Assembly (NCBI GenBank): GCA_963698735.1
Contig: CAVOSA010000029.1
Span: 62,001-126,000 of the forward strand
Direction of reading: 5' to 3'
From: RPQJ01 sp963698735
GTDB lineage: Bacteria; Pseudomonadota; Gammaproteobacteria; Steroidobacterales; Steroidobacteraceae
Length of the DNA stretch: 64,000 nt
The notes below the pieces were generated by a model. That model had not been told where the DNA came from, ran no database searches, and was given only the letters and a program-made list of their open reading frames with translations. Below, piece by piece: positions 10,868 to 19,777 of the stretch (within the stretch, counting starts at the first letter, position 1; each line of letters opens with the position of its first letter). The position numbers and the translations under genes are program-made.

Positions 10868-11611
10868 ATGCCCGTGAAGAAGCCGTCTGCCAAGCCATCG
10901 AAGGCCCAGAAGACTGTTTCTGCGAAGGCCGCCAAGCCGGCTGCCAAGCCCGCTGCCAAGCCCGCTGCCAAGCCGGCTGCCAGGCCGGGTGTCAAGACCA
11001 CTCCAAAGCCTCCGCCCGCCAAGGAAAAGGCCATGCCCCGCAAGTCCGCCGCCGCCGTCGCCAAGCCGGCAGCAGAGAAGCCCGTGACCAGGAAGACCAA
11101 GACAGCCGCCGCACCGAAGCCTGTCGTGGTCGTGCCGCGCCCCGCAGACACCGATTTCGCAATGAATGCGGCCCTGTTGTCCGGCCCGCGCAACGTCCAG
11201 CCCTACCAGATCCGGAAGGGCGAGGAGTACATGAGCAAGGAGCAGCTCGAGCACTTCCGCACGATCCTCTCCAGCTGGAAGCAGGACCTGATGCAGGAAG
11301 TCGACCGCACCGTGCTGCACATGAAGGACGAGGCTGCCAATTTCCCGGACCCGAATGACCGCGCCACGCAGGAATCGGAGTTCAGCCTCGAACTGCGCAC
11401 GCGTGACCGCGAGCGCAAGCTGATCCGCAAGATCGACGAGGCGCTGAAGCGCATCGAAGACGGCAGCTACGGTTACTGCCTCGAAACGGGCGAGCCAATC
11501 GGCGTAAAGCGTCTCGAAGCGCGGCCCGTGGCCACGCTCAGCGTCGAGGCGCAGGAGCGCCGCGAGCGCCGCGAAAAGCAATTTGGCGACCGGGACGACT
11601 TCTACCGCTGA
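10868..11611 (+). CDS. dksA: DksA-family RNA polymerase regulator with basic tail
   Basis: DksA binds the RNA polymerase secondary channel and works with ppGpp in the stringent response. The 247-residue protein has two parts. Residues 1-90 are a Lys/Ala/Pro-rich tail with tandem AAKP units (residues 20-40). Residues 120-247 are the DksA core: a coiled coil with the functional tip DPNDRATQ (Asp164, Ala166) and the globular domain GEPIGVKRLEARP. Only one of the four zinc-binding cysteines of E. coli DksA remains (Cys204; the others are Thr, Ser and Ala), as in zinc-independent DksA forms. The ATG at 10868 has AGTGGGGAG upstream and is preferred to an in-frame GTG 15 bases earlier. relA in this window makes the cofactor. 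Confidence 0.92.
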   Translation: MPVKKPSAKPSKAQKTVSAKAAKPAAKPAAKPAAKPAARPGVKTTPKPPPAKEKAMPRKSAAAVAKPAAEKPVTRKTKTAAAPKPVVVVPRPADTDFAMNAALLSGPRNVQPYQIRKGEEYMSKEQLEHFRTILSSWKQDLMQEVDRTVLHMKDEAANFPDPNDRATQESEFSLELRTRDRERKLIRKIDEALKRIEDGSYGYCLETGEPIGVKRLEARPVATLSVEAQERRERREKQFGDRDDFYR

Positions 11612-12614
11612 GCCGTCCCCCGCCTCTCCCGCTGCCGCGGGAGAGGTCGCGCGCAGCGCGAGTGAGGGCACGACTCCTTACCGCGGGCGCTTCGCTCCTA
11701 CCCCGAGCGGACCCCTGCATTTCGGTTCCCTCGTCGCTGCCGTTGGCAGCTATCTGGACGCGCGTACGCACGGCGGCGAGTGGTTGCTGCGCATCGAGGA
11801 TCTCGACCCGCCGCGCACCCGTGCCGGGGCTGCCGACCAGATCCTGGCGGACCTCGAATCCTTCGGGATGGAATGGGACGGCCAGGTCGTGCGCCAGAGC
11901 GAACGATTCGAGCGCTACGCCGACGCCCTGGAGCGCCTTGCCGGGGCTGGCGCGCTGCGTGAATGCCGCTGCAGCCGCTCGGCCCTGGCGCGCCTGCCTG
12001 AGAATCAGTCTCGTCCTGTCGGTACTGGCGAGGAGCTCTTTCACCCCGCGCAATGCCTTGCATCCGCCGCGTCCGCAGCGCCTGGCCGCGCCCTGCGTCT
12101 GCGCGTGCCAAGGCGCATCGTCACGTTCGACGACCGCAGCCTGGGCCCGCAGTCGGTCGACGTGGCCGACACAGTCGGCGACTTCGTGCTGCGCCGTCGG
12201 GACGGCCTGTACGCGTACCAACTCGCCGTCGTCATCGACGATGCGGACCAGGGCATCACCGACGTCGTGCGCGGCTGCGACCTGCTGTCGAGCACCGCCC
12301 GTCAGGTCCTCCTGCAGCGCGCACTCGGCCTCCCGGCAGTGCGCTACCTGCATTTGCCACTTGCCGTGGACGACAGGGGCCGTAAGCTCTCCAAATCGGG
12401 GGATGCGCCAGCGATCGCGGACCGGCATGGGCCGGCCAGGCAACTGGTCGCGGTGTTGCAGTTCCTCGGGCAGTCGCCGCCGGCCGCGCTAGCGGGCGCA
12501 CCGTTGCGGGATGTCTGGGACTGGGCACGCGAACACTGGCGTATCGTGGGATTCGCGGGCCGCGCATCGCGCGCGGCACCGCTGGGGGCAAGCGCCGGCA
12601 ATACCGCCGGCTGA
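11583..12614 (+). CDS. gluQ: Glutamyl-Q tRNA(Asp) synthetase
   Basis: Attaches glutamate to the queuosine base of tRNA-Asp. It is a truncated class I synthetase without an anticodon-binding domain. Nucleotide-binding motifs are PTPSGPLHFGS and KLSKSGD. The usual zinc site is reduced to CRCS near residue 120. It follows dksA as in many gammaproteobacteria. The start is odd: the family sequence begins at YRGRFAPTPSG, but the only in-frame start codon before it is a TTG inside the end of dksA. The codons between are supplied by a palindromic repeat (11623-11668), giving a non-homologous N-terminus SPAAAGEVARSASEG. queC and queE, which make the precursor of queuosine, are also in the window. Confidence 0.9.
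   Translation: MATGTTSTAEPSPASPAAAGEVARSASEGTTPYRGRFAPTPSGPLHFGSLVAAVGSYLDARTHGGEWLLRIEDLDPPRTRAGAADQILADLESFGMEWDGQVVRQSERFERYADALERLAGAGALRECRCSRSALARLPENQSRPVGTGEELFHPAQCLASAASAAPGRALRLRVPRRIVTFDDRSLGPQSVDVADTVGDFVLRRRDGLYAYQLAVVIDDADQGITDVVRGCDLLSSTARQVLLQRALGLPAVRYLHLPLAVDDRGRKLSKSGDAPAIADRHGPARQLVAVLQFLGQSPPAALAGAPLRDVWDWAREHWRIVGFAGRASRAAPLGASAGNTAG
11623..11668 (+). repeat. Palindromic repeat, copy 1 (in gluQ 5' end)
   Basis: A 24-bp hairpin core (CCTCTCCCGC, 4-base loop, GCGGGAGAGG; 11623-11646) is followed by a conserved 22-base tail ending in GTGAGGG. The same core and tail recur in the sucB coding region, and core variants occur at 13178-13269 and 56953-56976. Here it lies between the dksA stop and the first conserved gluQ codon and is translated as part of gluQ. 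Confidence 0.8.
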
Positions 12615-12626
12615 GGAAACTGCAAG

Positions 12627-13169
12627 ATGGCGACGACGACTGCTGCAAAGACGAGAACAAGAAAGGCGAAAGGAACTGGCGAGGGCGGTGCCGGCGGCAA
12701 GGGCGGGCCGCGCATCATCCGCAAGTACCCGAACCGCCGCCTGTACGACACGGTCGAAAGCCGCTACGTCACGCTGACGGACATCCGCCGGCTCGTCGTC
12801 GAACGCATCGACTTCGTGGTACTCGACCGCAAGTCGCAGCAGGACATCACGCGCAGCATCCTGTTGCAGGTGATCGCTGAACAGGAAGGCGGCGGCGAGT
12901 CGCTGATGAGCCGCGACTTCCTGTCGCACGTGATCAGGAGCTATGGCAGCGGGCTGCAGGATTTCGTCGGGCGCTACCTCGACGAGAGCATTCAGCTCTT
13001 CGCCAAGGAACAGCGCGAGTTGCGCGACCGCTTCAAGAACGTGGTGGGCATCGATCCGCTCGAGACCGTCAGCCAGGTTGCGCAGAAGAACTACCAGCGC
13101 TGGAAAGCGCTGCAGGAAGAGGTCTTCTCGCGCCTGCCGCGACCGTTCAGTCGCGACGACCGGGAGTGA
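12627..13169 (+). CDS. phaR: PHB/PHA accumulation regulator PhaR
   Basis: DNA-binding repressor that controls phasin and polyhydroxyalkanoate granule genes. In the family it also binds PHB. The 180-residue protein has a Lys/Arg-rich N-terminus and then the diagnostic domain RIIRKYPNRRLYDT...YVTL (about 25-85). A second conserved helical region (SHVIRSYGSGLQDFVGRYL) and a charged C-terminus follow. The ATG is preceded by GAGGAAAC. No PHA synthase or phasin is nearby, so its targets are elsewhere. Confidence 0.88.
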   Translation: MATTTAAKTRTRKAKGTGEGGAGGKGGPRIIRKYPNRRLYDTVESRYVTLTDIRRLVVERIDFVVLDRKSQQDITRSILLQVIAEQEGGGESLMSRDFLSHVIRSYGSGLQDFVGRYLDESIQLFAKEQRELRDRFKNVVGIDPLETVSQVAQKNYQRWKALQEEVFSRLPRPFSRDDRE

Positions 13170-13177
13170 CGTCCGGC

Positions 13178-13269
13178 CCCCTCTCGCACGCTGTGCGAGA
13201 GGGGCTGGAGGAAGGACCGGTGCGGACCCCTCACCGGTTGCACGTCCTCTCCCGCGCGTGCGGGAGAGG
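13178..13269. repeat. Palindromic repeat pair between phaR and pnp
   Basis: Two hairpins lie head to head. One has 12-bp perfect arms with a 3-base loop (13178-13204). The other has 10-bp perfect arms with a 4-base loop (13246-13269) and the same CCTCTCCCGC/GCGGGAGAGG core as in gluQ and sucB; read on the minus strand it is followed by a related tail (GTGAGGGG). The pair lies between convergent genes, 9 bases after phaR and 13 bases beyond the pnp stop, so it may also act as a bidirectional transcript end. Confidence 0.8.
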
Positions 13270-13281
13270 CCTCAAAGCGCG

Positions 13282-15366
13282 TCAGCCGTCGACGTTGCGC
13301 ATCGAGAGGCGCACGCGCCCCTGGCGGTCGACTTCGAGGACCTTCACCCGCACGACGTCGCCTTCCTTGAGCTTGTCGCTGACACGCTCGACGCGTTCTT
13401 CGCTGATCTGCGAGATGTGCACGAGACCGTCCTTGCCCGGCAGGATCTGCACGAACGCGCCGAAATCCATCAGGCGCACGACGCGGCCTTCGTAGACCGA
13501 GCCGACCTCGACTTCTGACGTGATCAGTTCGATGCGCTTCTGGGCTTCGCGGCCCGCGGCGCCGCTGACCGACGCGATCTTGACCGTGCCGTCGTTCTCG
13601 ATGTCGATCGTGGTGCCCGTCTCTTCCGTGATTGCACGGATGACGGCGCCGCCCTTGCCGATGACTTCGCGGATCTTCTCCGGGTCGATCTTCATGGTGA
13701 TGATCGTGGGCGCCCATTCCGACATCTGCGGGCGCGCGCTCGAGAGCACCTTGTTCATCTCGCCGAGGATGTGCAAGCGGGCCTTGTGCGCCGAATCCAG
13801 CGCGACCTGCATGATCTCCTTGGTGATGCCCTCGATCTTGATGTCCATCTGCAGGGCAGTGACGCCATCGGCAGAACCGGCCACCTTGAAGTCCATGTCG
13901 CCGAGGTGGTCTTCATCGCCGAGGATGTCGGTGAGGACCTGGAACTTGCCGCCTTCGAGCACGAGGCCCATTGCCACGCCGGCGACCGGCGCCTTGAGCG
14001 GGACGCCCGCGTCCATCAGCGAGAGGCTGGTGCCGCAGACCGAGGCCATCGAGCTCGAGCCGTTCGACTCGAGGATTTCCGACACGATGCGGATGATGTA
14101 CGGAAACGTCGTCATGTCCGGCATGACCGCAGCCACGCCGCGGCGGGCCAGATTGCCGTGGCCGATTTCGCGGCGCTTCGGCGAACCCATCATGCCCGTC
14201 TCGCCCACCGAGAACGGCGGGAAATTGTAGTGGAGCATGAACGGTTCTTTGCGCTCGCCCGCAAGCGCGTCGATGATCTGCGCATCGCGACCGGTGCCGA
14301 GCGTGGTCGTCACCAGTGCCTGCGTCTCGCCGCGCGTGAAGAGCGCCGAGCCGTGCGTGCGCGGGATCACGCCGGTTTCGACGGTGATCTTGCGCACGGT
14401 GTGCATGTCGCGGCCGTCGATGCGCGGCTCGCCGGCGATGATGCGGCGACGCACGATGTTGTACTCGAGGCGGCCGAACTCGTCAGACACCTGACGGGCG
14501 TCGAACTTCGGCGCTTCGCCAGTGGCGAGCGCCTCGACGACCGCCTTCTTGATCTCGCCGACGCGCGTGTGGCGCGCCTGCTTCTCGGTGATCTGGTAAG
14601 CCTTGCCGAGCTCCGCCTCGGCGTGGGCAGCGACTGCGGCTGTCAGCGCGGGATCGATCTCCGGCGCCTTCCAGTTCCAGGCGGGCTTGCCGGCCTTGGC
14701 GGCCAGTTCGCGGATCGCCTTGATGGCGACCTGCATCTGCTCGTGACCGTAGACCACCGCGCCGAGCATCACCGACTCGGGGAGCATCCTGGCTTCGGAC
14801 TCGACCATGAGCACCGCGTCGGCGGTGCCGGCGACGACGAGGTCGAGGTCGGAGGCCTTGGTGTCCTTGGCCGAGGGGTTCAGCAGGTACTGGCCGTCCT
14901 TGTAGCAGACGCGGGCTGCGCCGATCGGGCCCTTGAACGGGATGCCCGACAGCGCGAGGGACGCAGATGCGCCGAGCATCGCGGGAATGTCGGAGTCGAT
15001 CTCCGGGTCGAGCGAGACGACCGTCGCCACGACCTGCACTTCATTGAAGAAGAACTCGGGAAACAGCGGGCGGATCGGGCGGTCGATCAGGCGCGAGATC
15101 AGCGTTTCCTTCTCGGAAGGACGGCCTTCGCGCTTGAAGAACCCGCCGGGGATGCGGCCCGCGGCATAGGTCTTCTCGATGTAGTTGACCGTGAGCGGGA
15201 AGAAATCCTTCCCCGGCTGGGCCTCGCGGCGGCCGACGGCGGTCACGAGCACCACGGTGTCGCCCATGGAGACGAGGACGGAGCCATCGGCCTGGCGGGC
15301 GAGACGGCCGGTTTCGATCGAGACGGTATGGGGACCGTACTGGAAGCTGGTCTTGTGGACGTTCAC
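13282..15366 (-). CDS. pnp: Polyribonucleotide nucleotidyltransferase (PNPase)
   Basis: Phosphorolytic 3'-5' exoribonuclease of the RNA degradosome. The 694-residue protein has the standard order: a first RNase PH-like domain (GRLARQADGSVLVSMGDT), an all-helical linker, a second catalytic RNase PH domain (FTRGETQALVTTTLG, with FPPFSVGETG), a KH domain (VIGKGGAVIRAITEETG, about 565-620) and an S1 domain (GSVYEGRVVRLMDFGAFVQ). It is the last gene of the nusA-infB operon and follows rpsO. A hairpin lies between them. Confidence 0.98.
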   Translation of the reverse strand: MNVHKTSFQYGPHTVSIETGRLARQADGSVLVSMGDTVVLVTAVGRREAQPGKDFFPLTVNYIEKTYAAGRIPGGFFKREGRPSEKETLISRLIDRPIRPLFPEFFFNEVQVVATVVSLDPEIDSDIPAMLGASASLALSGIPFKGPIGAARVCYKDGQYLLNPSAKDTKASDLDLVVAGTADAVLMVESEARMLPESVMLGAVVYGHEQMQVAIKAIRELAAKAGKPAWNWKAPEIDPALTAAVAAHAEAELGKAYQITEKQARHTRVGEIKKAVVEALATGEAPKFDARQVSDEFGRLEYNIVRRRIIAGEPRIDGRDMHTVRKITVETGVIPRTHGSALFTRGETQALVTTTLGTGRDAQIIDALAGERKEPFMLHYNFPPFSVGETGMMGSPKRREIGHGNLARRGVAAVMPDMTTFPYIIRIVSEILESNGSSSMASVCGTSLSLMDAGVPLKAPVAGVAMGLVLEGGKFQVLTDILGDEDHLGDMDFKVAGSADGVTALQMDIKIEGITKEIMQVALDSAHKARLHILGEMNKVLSSARPQMSEWAPTIITMKIDPEKIREVIGKGGAVIRAITEETGTTIDIENDGTVKIASVSGAAGREAQKRIELITSEVEVGSVYEGRVVRLMDFGAFVQILPGKDGLVHISQISEERVERVSDKLKEGDVVRVKVLEVDRQGRVRLSMRNVDG

Positions 15367-15406
15367 GTTGAGGGGTGTCCGGATTTTTCTGCGATAGCCC
15401 GGCGAA

Positions 15407-15441
15407 GGGCGAAAACGAATCCGGCCCGCAATGCGGGCCGG
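15407..15441 (-). terminator. Terminator-like hairpin between rpsO and pnp
   Basis: Perfect 9-bp arms (15421-15429 and 15433-15441) with a 3-base loop, followed on the minus strand by ATTCGTTTTCG. It starts 15 bases after the rpsO stop. In E. coli this interval holds both a partial terminator and the RNase III site through which PNPase controls its own mRNA. A similar role here is inference. Confidence 0.7.
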
Positions 15442-15456
15442 AGACGGTGGCGACGG

Positions 15457-15726
15457 TTAGCGGCGCAGGCCGAGCCGTGCGACGACTTCCTGATAGCGCG
15501 CCGGGTCGGCGTCCTTCAGGTAGTCAAGTAACTTGCGGCGCTGCGTGACGAGCTTGAGCAGCCCGCGGCGTGAAGAATGGTCGCGCTTGTGCGCGCTGAA
15601 GTGCTCGCCCAGGCCGTTGATGCGGGCGGAGAGCAACGCAATCTGGACCTCGGGGGAGCCGGTGTCGGCGGCGCCGCGCTTGAAGTCGCCTACGATCTCA
15701 GACTTGCGCTCGGTGGACAGTGCCAT
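15457..15726 (-). CDS. rpsO: 30S ribosomal protein S15
   Basis: 89 residues, the normal size. It binds 16S rRNA in the platform and bridges to the 50S subunit. Diagnostic segments are TGSPEVQIALLSARINGL, HKRDHSSRRGLL and RRKLLDYLK. It lies between truB and pnp as in E. coli and probably has its own promoter at the end of truB. Confidence 0.99.
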   Translation of the reverse strand: MALSTERKSEIVGDFKRGAADTGSPEVQIALLSARINGLGEHFSAHKRDHSSRRGLLKLVTQRRKLLDYLKDADPARYQEVVARLGLRR

Positions 15727-15774
15727 CGGTGAGTGACCTCGAAACCTTGATATTCACTTTGAACTGAGCCGCGC

Positions 15775-15804
15775 ATTTTAGCCGCACCGCCCCCTTTTAC
15801 TCAA
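15775..15804 (-). promoter_or_regulatory. Putative rpsO promoter
   Basis: On the minus strand, TTGAGT (15804-15799) and TAAAAT (15780-15775) are 18 bases apart and lie about 50 bases before the rpsO start, at the very end of truB. E. coli has an rpsO promoter in the same place. Confidence 0.5.
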
Positions 15805-16775
15805 GCCTTTGAACCGGCTTCGCTTGTGCCGGCACCAGGGACGAACAGACGCTGGACCTGCAGGCGGCCAGCCGGGCCCGGCTCGACCAGTCCCAGGAAG
15901 CGTCCCTGCGGCCCGTACGCACGGTAACGGGCGGCGTCCGGCAGGTCGTCCGGGCGCGCAAGCATGCGCCCCTGGCACAAGTGGAGTGCCTGCGCCTCGT
16001 CCAGCGTCAGCATCGGCACGTCCGGAAACGCACTGTCAACGGCATCCAGCCAGGGCGCGCGCTCTTCGGCGTCCGCCGCGGGCGTCGCCTCAATCTGCTC
16101 GAGCGTCACCATGCGGGCGGACTCAAACGGTTCGATCCACAGCCGGCGCAGGGCAGCGAGATGACCGCACGTGCCAAGTCCGGCCGCGATTTCCTCAGCC
16201 AATACACGGATGTAGGTGCCTTTCGAACAAACCACGTCAATTTCGATCGTCTGCTCGCCCCGCCCCGTCACCACGAGTGACTCGATCGTGACTGGGCGCG
16301 CCGCGCGCTCCACTTGCTCGCCGCGCCGGGCCAGTTCGTAGAGCGGCCGACCGTCGCGCTTGAGCGCCGAGTACATCGGCGGGACCTGCAGCCTTGCGCC
16401 TCGCAGCACGGCGAGCGCCTGCTCCAGACGCGCAGCGTCGAACTCCGCGACCGGGCTCTCCTCGGTCGGGCGGCCCTCGGCGTCGCCCGTGTCGGTCGCG
16501 ATCCCCAGCCTGACGGTTGCGCGGTAGGCCTTGCGTCGGCCCAGCAACGCGCCGCAGGCCTTGGTCGCCTGCCCGAAGCACAGCGGCAACATGCCGGTGG
16601 CCATGGGATCGAGCGTTCCGGCATGCCCGGCTTTCTCGGCCTGGAGGTGGCGGCGCACGCGCTGCAGCGCCTGGGTGGAACTGAGCCCCTGCGGTTTGTC
16701 GAGCAGCACGATGCCGTCCACCGCCCGCCAGCGCCGCCGCACGGGGGCGGAAGCAGCCGTCCCGGCCGCGTTCAC
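15801..16775 (-). CDS. truB: tRNA pseudouridine-55 synthase TruB
   Basis: Converts U55 in the T-loop of tRNAs to pseudouridine. The 324-residue protein has the catalytic motif HAGTLDPMATG with Asp56, plus YSALKRDGRPLYELAR and CSKGTYIRVLAEEI. A C-terminal PUA-like domain occupies about 245-315. It begins with GTG, which overlaps the rbfA stop (GTGA), indicating coupled translation. The C-terminal 10-15 residues coincide with the presumed rpsO promoter. Confidence 0.97.
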   Translation of the reverse strand: MNAAGTAASAPVRRRWRAVDGIVLLDKPQGLSSTQALQRVRRHLQAEKAGHAGTLDPMATGMLPLCFGQATKACGALLGRRKAYRATVRLGIATDTGDAEGRPTEESPVAEFDAARLEQALAVLRGARLQVPPMYSALKRDGRPLYELARRGEQVERAARPVTIESLVVTGRGEQTIEIDVVCSKGTYIRVLAEEIAAGLGTCGHLAALRRLWIEPFESARMVTLEQIEATPAADAEERAPWLDAVDSAFPDVPMLTLDEAQALHLCQGRMLARPDDLPDAARYRAYGPQGRFLGLVEPGPAGRLQVQRLFVPGAGTSEAGSKA

Positions 16776-17215
16776 TGGCTTTCGTCGTCGTCTGCGGAAC
16801 TGTCGTAATGGGCGAGACTGTCGTCGTCATCGCCCGGCGGCGGGTCATCGACGTGCCGCGCCTTGTCGTCGCGCACCGCCTGCCCGATCAGGTCGTCGAG
16901 CCGGTTGCCGCGTTCGAGTTCTGCGTCCGGCGCGAAATGCAGTTGCGGCGCGAGGCGCAGGCGCAGCGCACGCCCGAGCGGGCCGCGCAGGTAGAGCGCC
17001 GCTTCGTCCAGGATCTCTTTCTGCAGCTCGTCGTTGGAATCGCCGGCGAGCAGCGTGTAATTGACCCAGATGTGCGTGAGGTCCGGCGAGACCTTCACGT
17101 GCGTCACCGTCATCGGCTTCAGCCGCGGATCACGCACCTCCCGCAGCAGAAGCTGCGAGAGGGTGCGCTGCACCTGCTCGGCGATCCGTCGAGCGCGCGG
17201 AACCTCGCGTGGCAT
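16772..17215 (-). CDS. rbfA: Ribosome-binding factor A
   Basis: Assembly factor for the 30S subunit, needed for 16S 5'-end maturation and cold adaptation. The 147-residue protein has the KH-like fold signature (RIAEQVQRTLSQLLLREVRD, then HVKVSPDLTHIWVNYTLL) over residues 1-115 and an acidic tail (GDDDDSLAHYDSSADDDE). The ATG at 17215 is chosen because homology starts there and it lies 6 bases after the infB stop. Confidence 0.95.
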   Translation of the reverse strand: MPREVPRARRIAEQVQRTLSQLLLREVRDPRLKPMTVTHVKVSPDLTHIWVNYTLLAGDSNDELQKEILDEAALYLRGPLGRALRLRLAPQLHFAPDAELERGNRLDDLIGQAVRDDKARHVDDPPPGDDDDSLAHYDSSADDDESQ

Positions 17216-17220
17216 CTGCC

Positions 17221-19761
17221 TTACGCGCTGCGCGCGACCTCGAACCGGGCAAAGCACTCGATCTGGTCGCCGGCGCGGATGTCGTTGTACTTGACCACGC
17301 CGATGCCGCACTCGGTGCCGGCGCGGACTTCGCTGACGTCGTCCTTGAACCGCCGCAGCGAGTCGAGTTCGCCCTGGTGGATGACCACGTTCTCGCGCAG
17401 CACGCGCACCGGGTTGCCGCGCTTGATCACGCCTTCGGTCACGAGGCAGCCCGCCACGGTGCCGAACTTGCTCGAGCGGAACACTTCGCGCACTTCCGCG
17501 AGGCCGACGATCTGCTCCTTGATCTCCGGCTTGAGCATACCGGACACCCAGCTGCGCACGTCGTCGAGCGCTTCGTAGATGATGCTGTAGTAGTTGACCT
17601 CGACGCCCTGCTCCTTGATCGCGCTGCGCGCCGCGCCGTCCGCACGGACGTTGAAACCGATGATGCGGGCGCGCGATGCCGCGGCCAGCGAGACGTCGGA
17701 CTCAGTGATGCCGCCGACGCCGCTCGCCAGCACCTTGACCGATACCTCGTCGGTGCCAATCTTTGACAGTGAGTCGCGCAGTGCCTCGGCGCTGCCCTGC
17801 ACGTCGGCCTTGACGATGAGGTTGACGAACTGGCCCGCGTTCTCGCCCATCTGCGAGAACACGTCCTCGACTTTCTTGGTCGCGCCCGCAAGGCGCACGT
17901 CGCGGTACTTGCCCTGGCGATAGAGCGCCACTTCACGCGCCTTGCGCTCGCTCTCGACGACCAGCAGGTCGTCGCCGGCGCCCGGTGCGTCGGACAGACC
18001 GAGCACCTGCACGGGCTGCGCCGGACCGGCCGTCTGCACCTGCTTGCCGAGAGCGTCGAACAATGCGCGCACGCGGCCGAACTCCTGGCCCGCGATGATC
18101 GGATCGCCGGTCTTGAGCGTGCCGCGCTTGACCAGCACGGTCGCAACCGGGCCGCGGCCCTTCTCGATGCTGGACTCGAGCACGACGCCAACGGCGAGGC
18201 CGGTGGTCGCAGCCTTGAGGTCGAGCACTTCGGCTTGCAGCAGCACCGACTCGAGCAGCTTGTCGATGCCCTCGCCGGTGTGTGCCGACACGTTGACGAA
18301 CATCACGTCGCCGCCCCATTCCTCGGGGATCACGTTCTGCTTGCCGAGGTCGTTGCGCACGCGGTCCGGGTCCGCCCCGTACTTGTCGATCTTGTTGACC
18401 GCGACGACGATCGGCACTTCCGCGGCACGGGCGTGCTGGATCGCTTCGATCGTCTGCGGCATGACGCCGTCGTCTGCCGCCACCACCAGGATGACGATGT
18501 CAGTGACGTGCGCGCCGCGGGCCCGCATCGCGGTGAATGCCGCGTGTCCCGGGGTGTCGATGAAGGTGATCAGGCCCTTTGGCGTCTGCACCTGGTAGGC
18601 GCCAATGTGCTGCGTGATGCCGCCCGCCTCGCCCGCCGCCACCTTGGTGGTGCGGATGTAGTCGAGCAGCGAGGTCTTGCCGTGGTCGACGTGACCCATG
18701 ATCGTGACCACTGGCGGGCGCGGCAGCACTTCGATGTCGGCCGACGCCTCGAGCAACTGCTGCTCGAGCTGGTCTTCCTTGAGCGGGACCGGCGTGTGGC
18801 CGAATTCCTCGACCACCAGCGTCGCCGTGTCCTGGTCGATAGGCTGGTTGATCGTGGCCATCACGCCCATCTTCATCATCGTCTTGATGACTTCGTTGGC
18901 CTTGATCGCCATCCGGTTGGCGAGCTCGCCGACCGTGATCGTCTCGGGAATCTGCACGTCGCGCTTGACCGGGGTCGTGGGCTCCACGAAACCGTGGCGC
19001 GCCTCGACCTGCACCTGGCCGGAGCGGCGGTAACGTCCAGCGGGCTGCTGCTTCTTCTTGTAACTCGCCTTGGCGTTGGCCGAGACGTGCAGCTCCTGCC
19101 GGCCGTACTTGGTCGGGCCAGCCGGTGCCGCGCGGCCTGGCGCCGGCTCGGCTGCACGGGTCGGCTTCGGCGGACGCGGCGGCTCGGACGCGCGGCGCTC
19201 GACTTCCTGGCGCTCGCGCTCGGTGCGCTCACGCGCCTGCACTTCCGCGGCCGCGCGCGCATCGGCTTCCGCGCGCACCCGCGCAGCTTCCTCCAGTACG
19301 CGCCGCTCGTCCGCTTCGATGCGGTCGCGCTCGCGCTGCTCGGCAGCCTGGCGGTCGGCTTCGGCGCGTTCCTGTTCCTGGCGTGCGGTTTCTTCTGTCG
19401 TGCGCAGCTTGTCGACTTCTTCCTGGCGATGGCGCTGCTCTTCCTCGATGACCGACCGGTTCAGGTAGGTCTTCTTGCGCCGGACTTCGACCGCAACGGT
19501 GCGGGCGCGGCCCTGCGTGGACGCGAGTTTGATCTCCTGTTGCGACTTGCGCTGCAGGGTGATCTTGCGCGGGGCCGCGGCGTCTTCGCCCTGGCGACCA
19601 TGCGAGCGCCGCAGATGGGTCAGGAGTTCCATCTTGGCTTCTTCGCTGATGACGTCGTCAGCGCCGGCGACCTTGATGCCCGCCTCGCCCAGCTGCATGA
19701 GCAGCCGGTCGACGGGGACCTTCAGGACCTCGGCGAACTGCGTGACCGTTACTTCTGCCAT
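17221..19761 (-). CDS. infB: Translation initiation factor IF-2
   Basis: GTPase that brings initiator tRNA to the ribosome. The 846-residue protein starts with an IF2N domain (1-50). A long charged coiled-coil region rich in Glu, Arg and Ala (about 100-200) and a second IF2N module (around 275-325) follow. The G domain has GHVDHGKT (356-363), DTPGHAAF and NKID. Domains II-IV reach the C-terminus. It is placed between nusA and rbfA in the standard operon. Confidence 0.98.
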   Translation of the reverse strand: MAEVTVTQFAEVLKVPVDRLLMQLGEAGIKVAGADDVISEEAKMELLTHLRRSHGRQGEDAAAPRKITLQRKSQQEIKLASTQGRARTVAVEVRRKKTYLNRSVIEEEQRHRQEEVDKLRTTEETARQEQERAEADRQAAEQRERDRIEADERRVLEEAARVRAEADARAAAEVQARERTERERQEVERRASEPPRPPKPTRAAEPAPGRAAPAGPTKYGRQELHVSANAKASYKKKQQPAGRYRRSGQVQVEARHGFVEPTTPVKRDVQIPETITVGELANRMAIKANEVIKTMMKMGVMATINQPIDQDTATLVVEEFGHTPVPLKEDQLEQQLLEASADIEVLPRPPVVTIMGHVDHGKTSLLDYIRTTKVAAGEAGGITQHIGAYQVQTPKGLITFIDTPGHAAFTAMRARGAHVTDIVILVVAADDGVMPQTIEAIQHARAAEVPIVVAVNKIDKYGADPDRVRNDLGKQNVIPEEWGGDVMFVNVSAHTGEGIDKLLESVLLQAEVLDLKAATTGLAVGVVLESSIEKGRGPVATVLVKRGTLKTGDPIIAGQEFGRVRALFDALGKQVQTAGPAQPVQVLGLSDAPGAGDDLLVVESERKAREVALYRQGKYRDVRLAGATKKVEDVFSQMGENAGQFVNLIVKADVQGSAEALRDSLSKIGTDEVSVKVLASGVGGITESDVSLAAASRARIIGFNVRADGAARSAIKEQGVEVNYYSIIYEALDDVRSWVSGMLKPEIKEQIVGLAEVREVFRSSKFGTVAGCLVTEGVIKRGNPVRVLRENVVIHQGELDSLRRFKDDVSEVRAGTECGIGVVKYNDIRAGDQIECFARFEVARSA

Positions 19762-19777
19762 GTAATCAGACCTCCGC

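Noticed and set aside
10928..10990. Short tandem repeat as possible CRISPR-like array
   Set aside because: The units encode AAKP in frame in the DksA tail and have no spacers.
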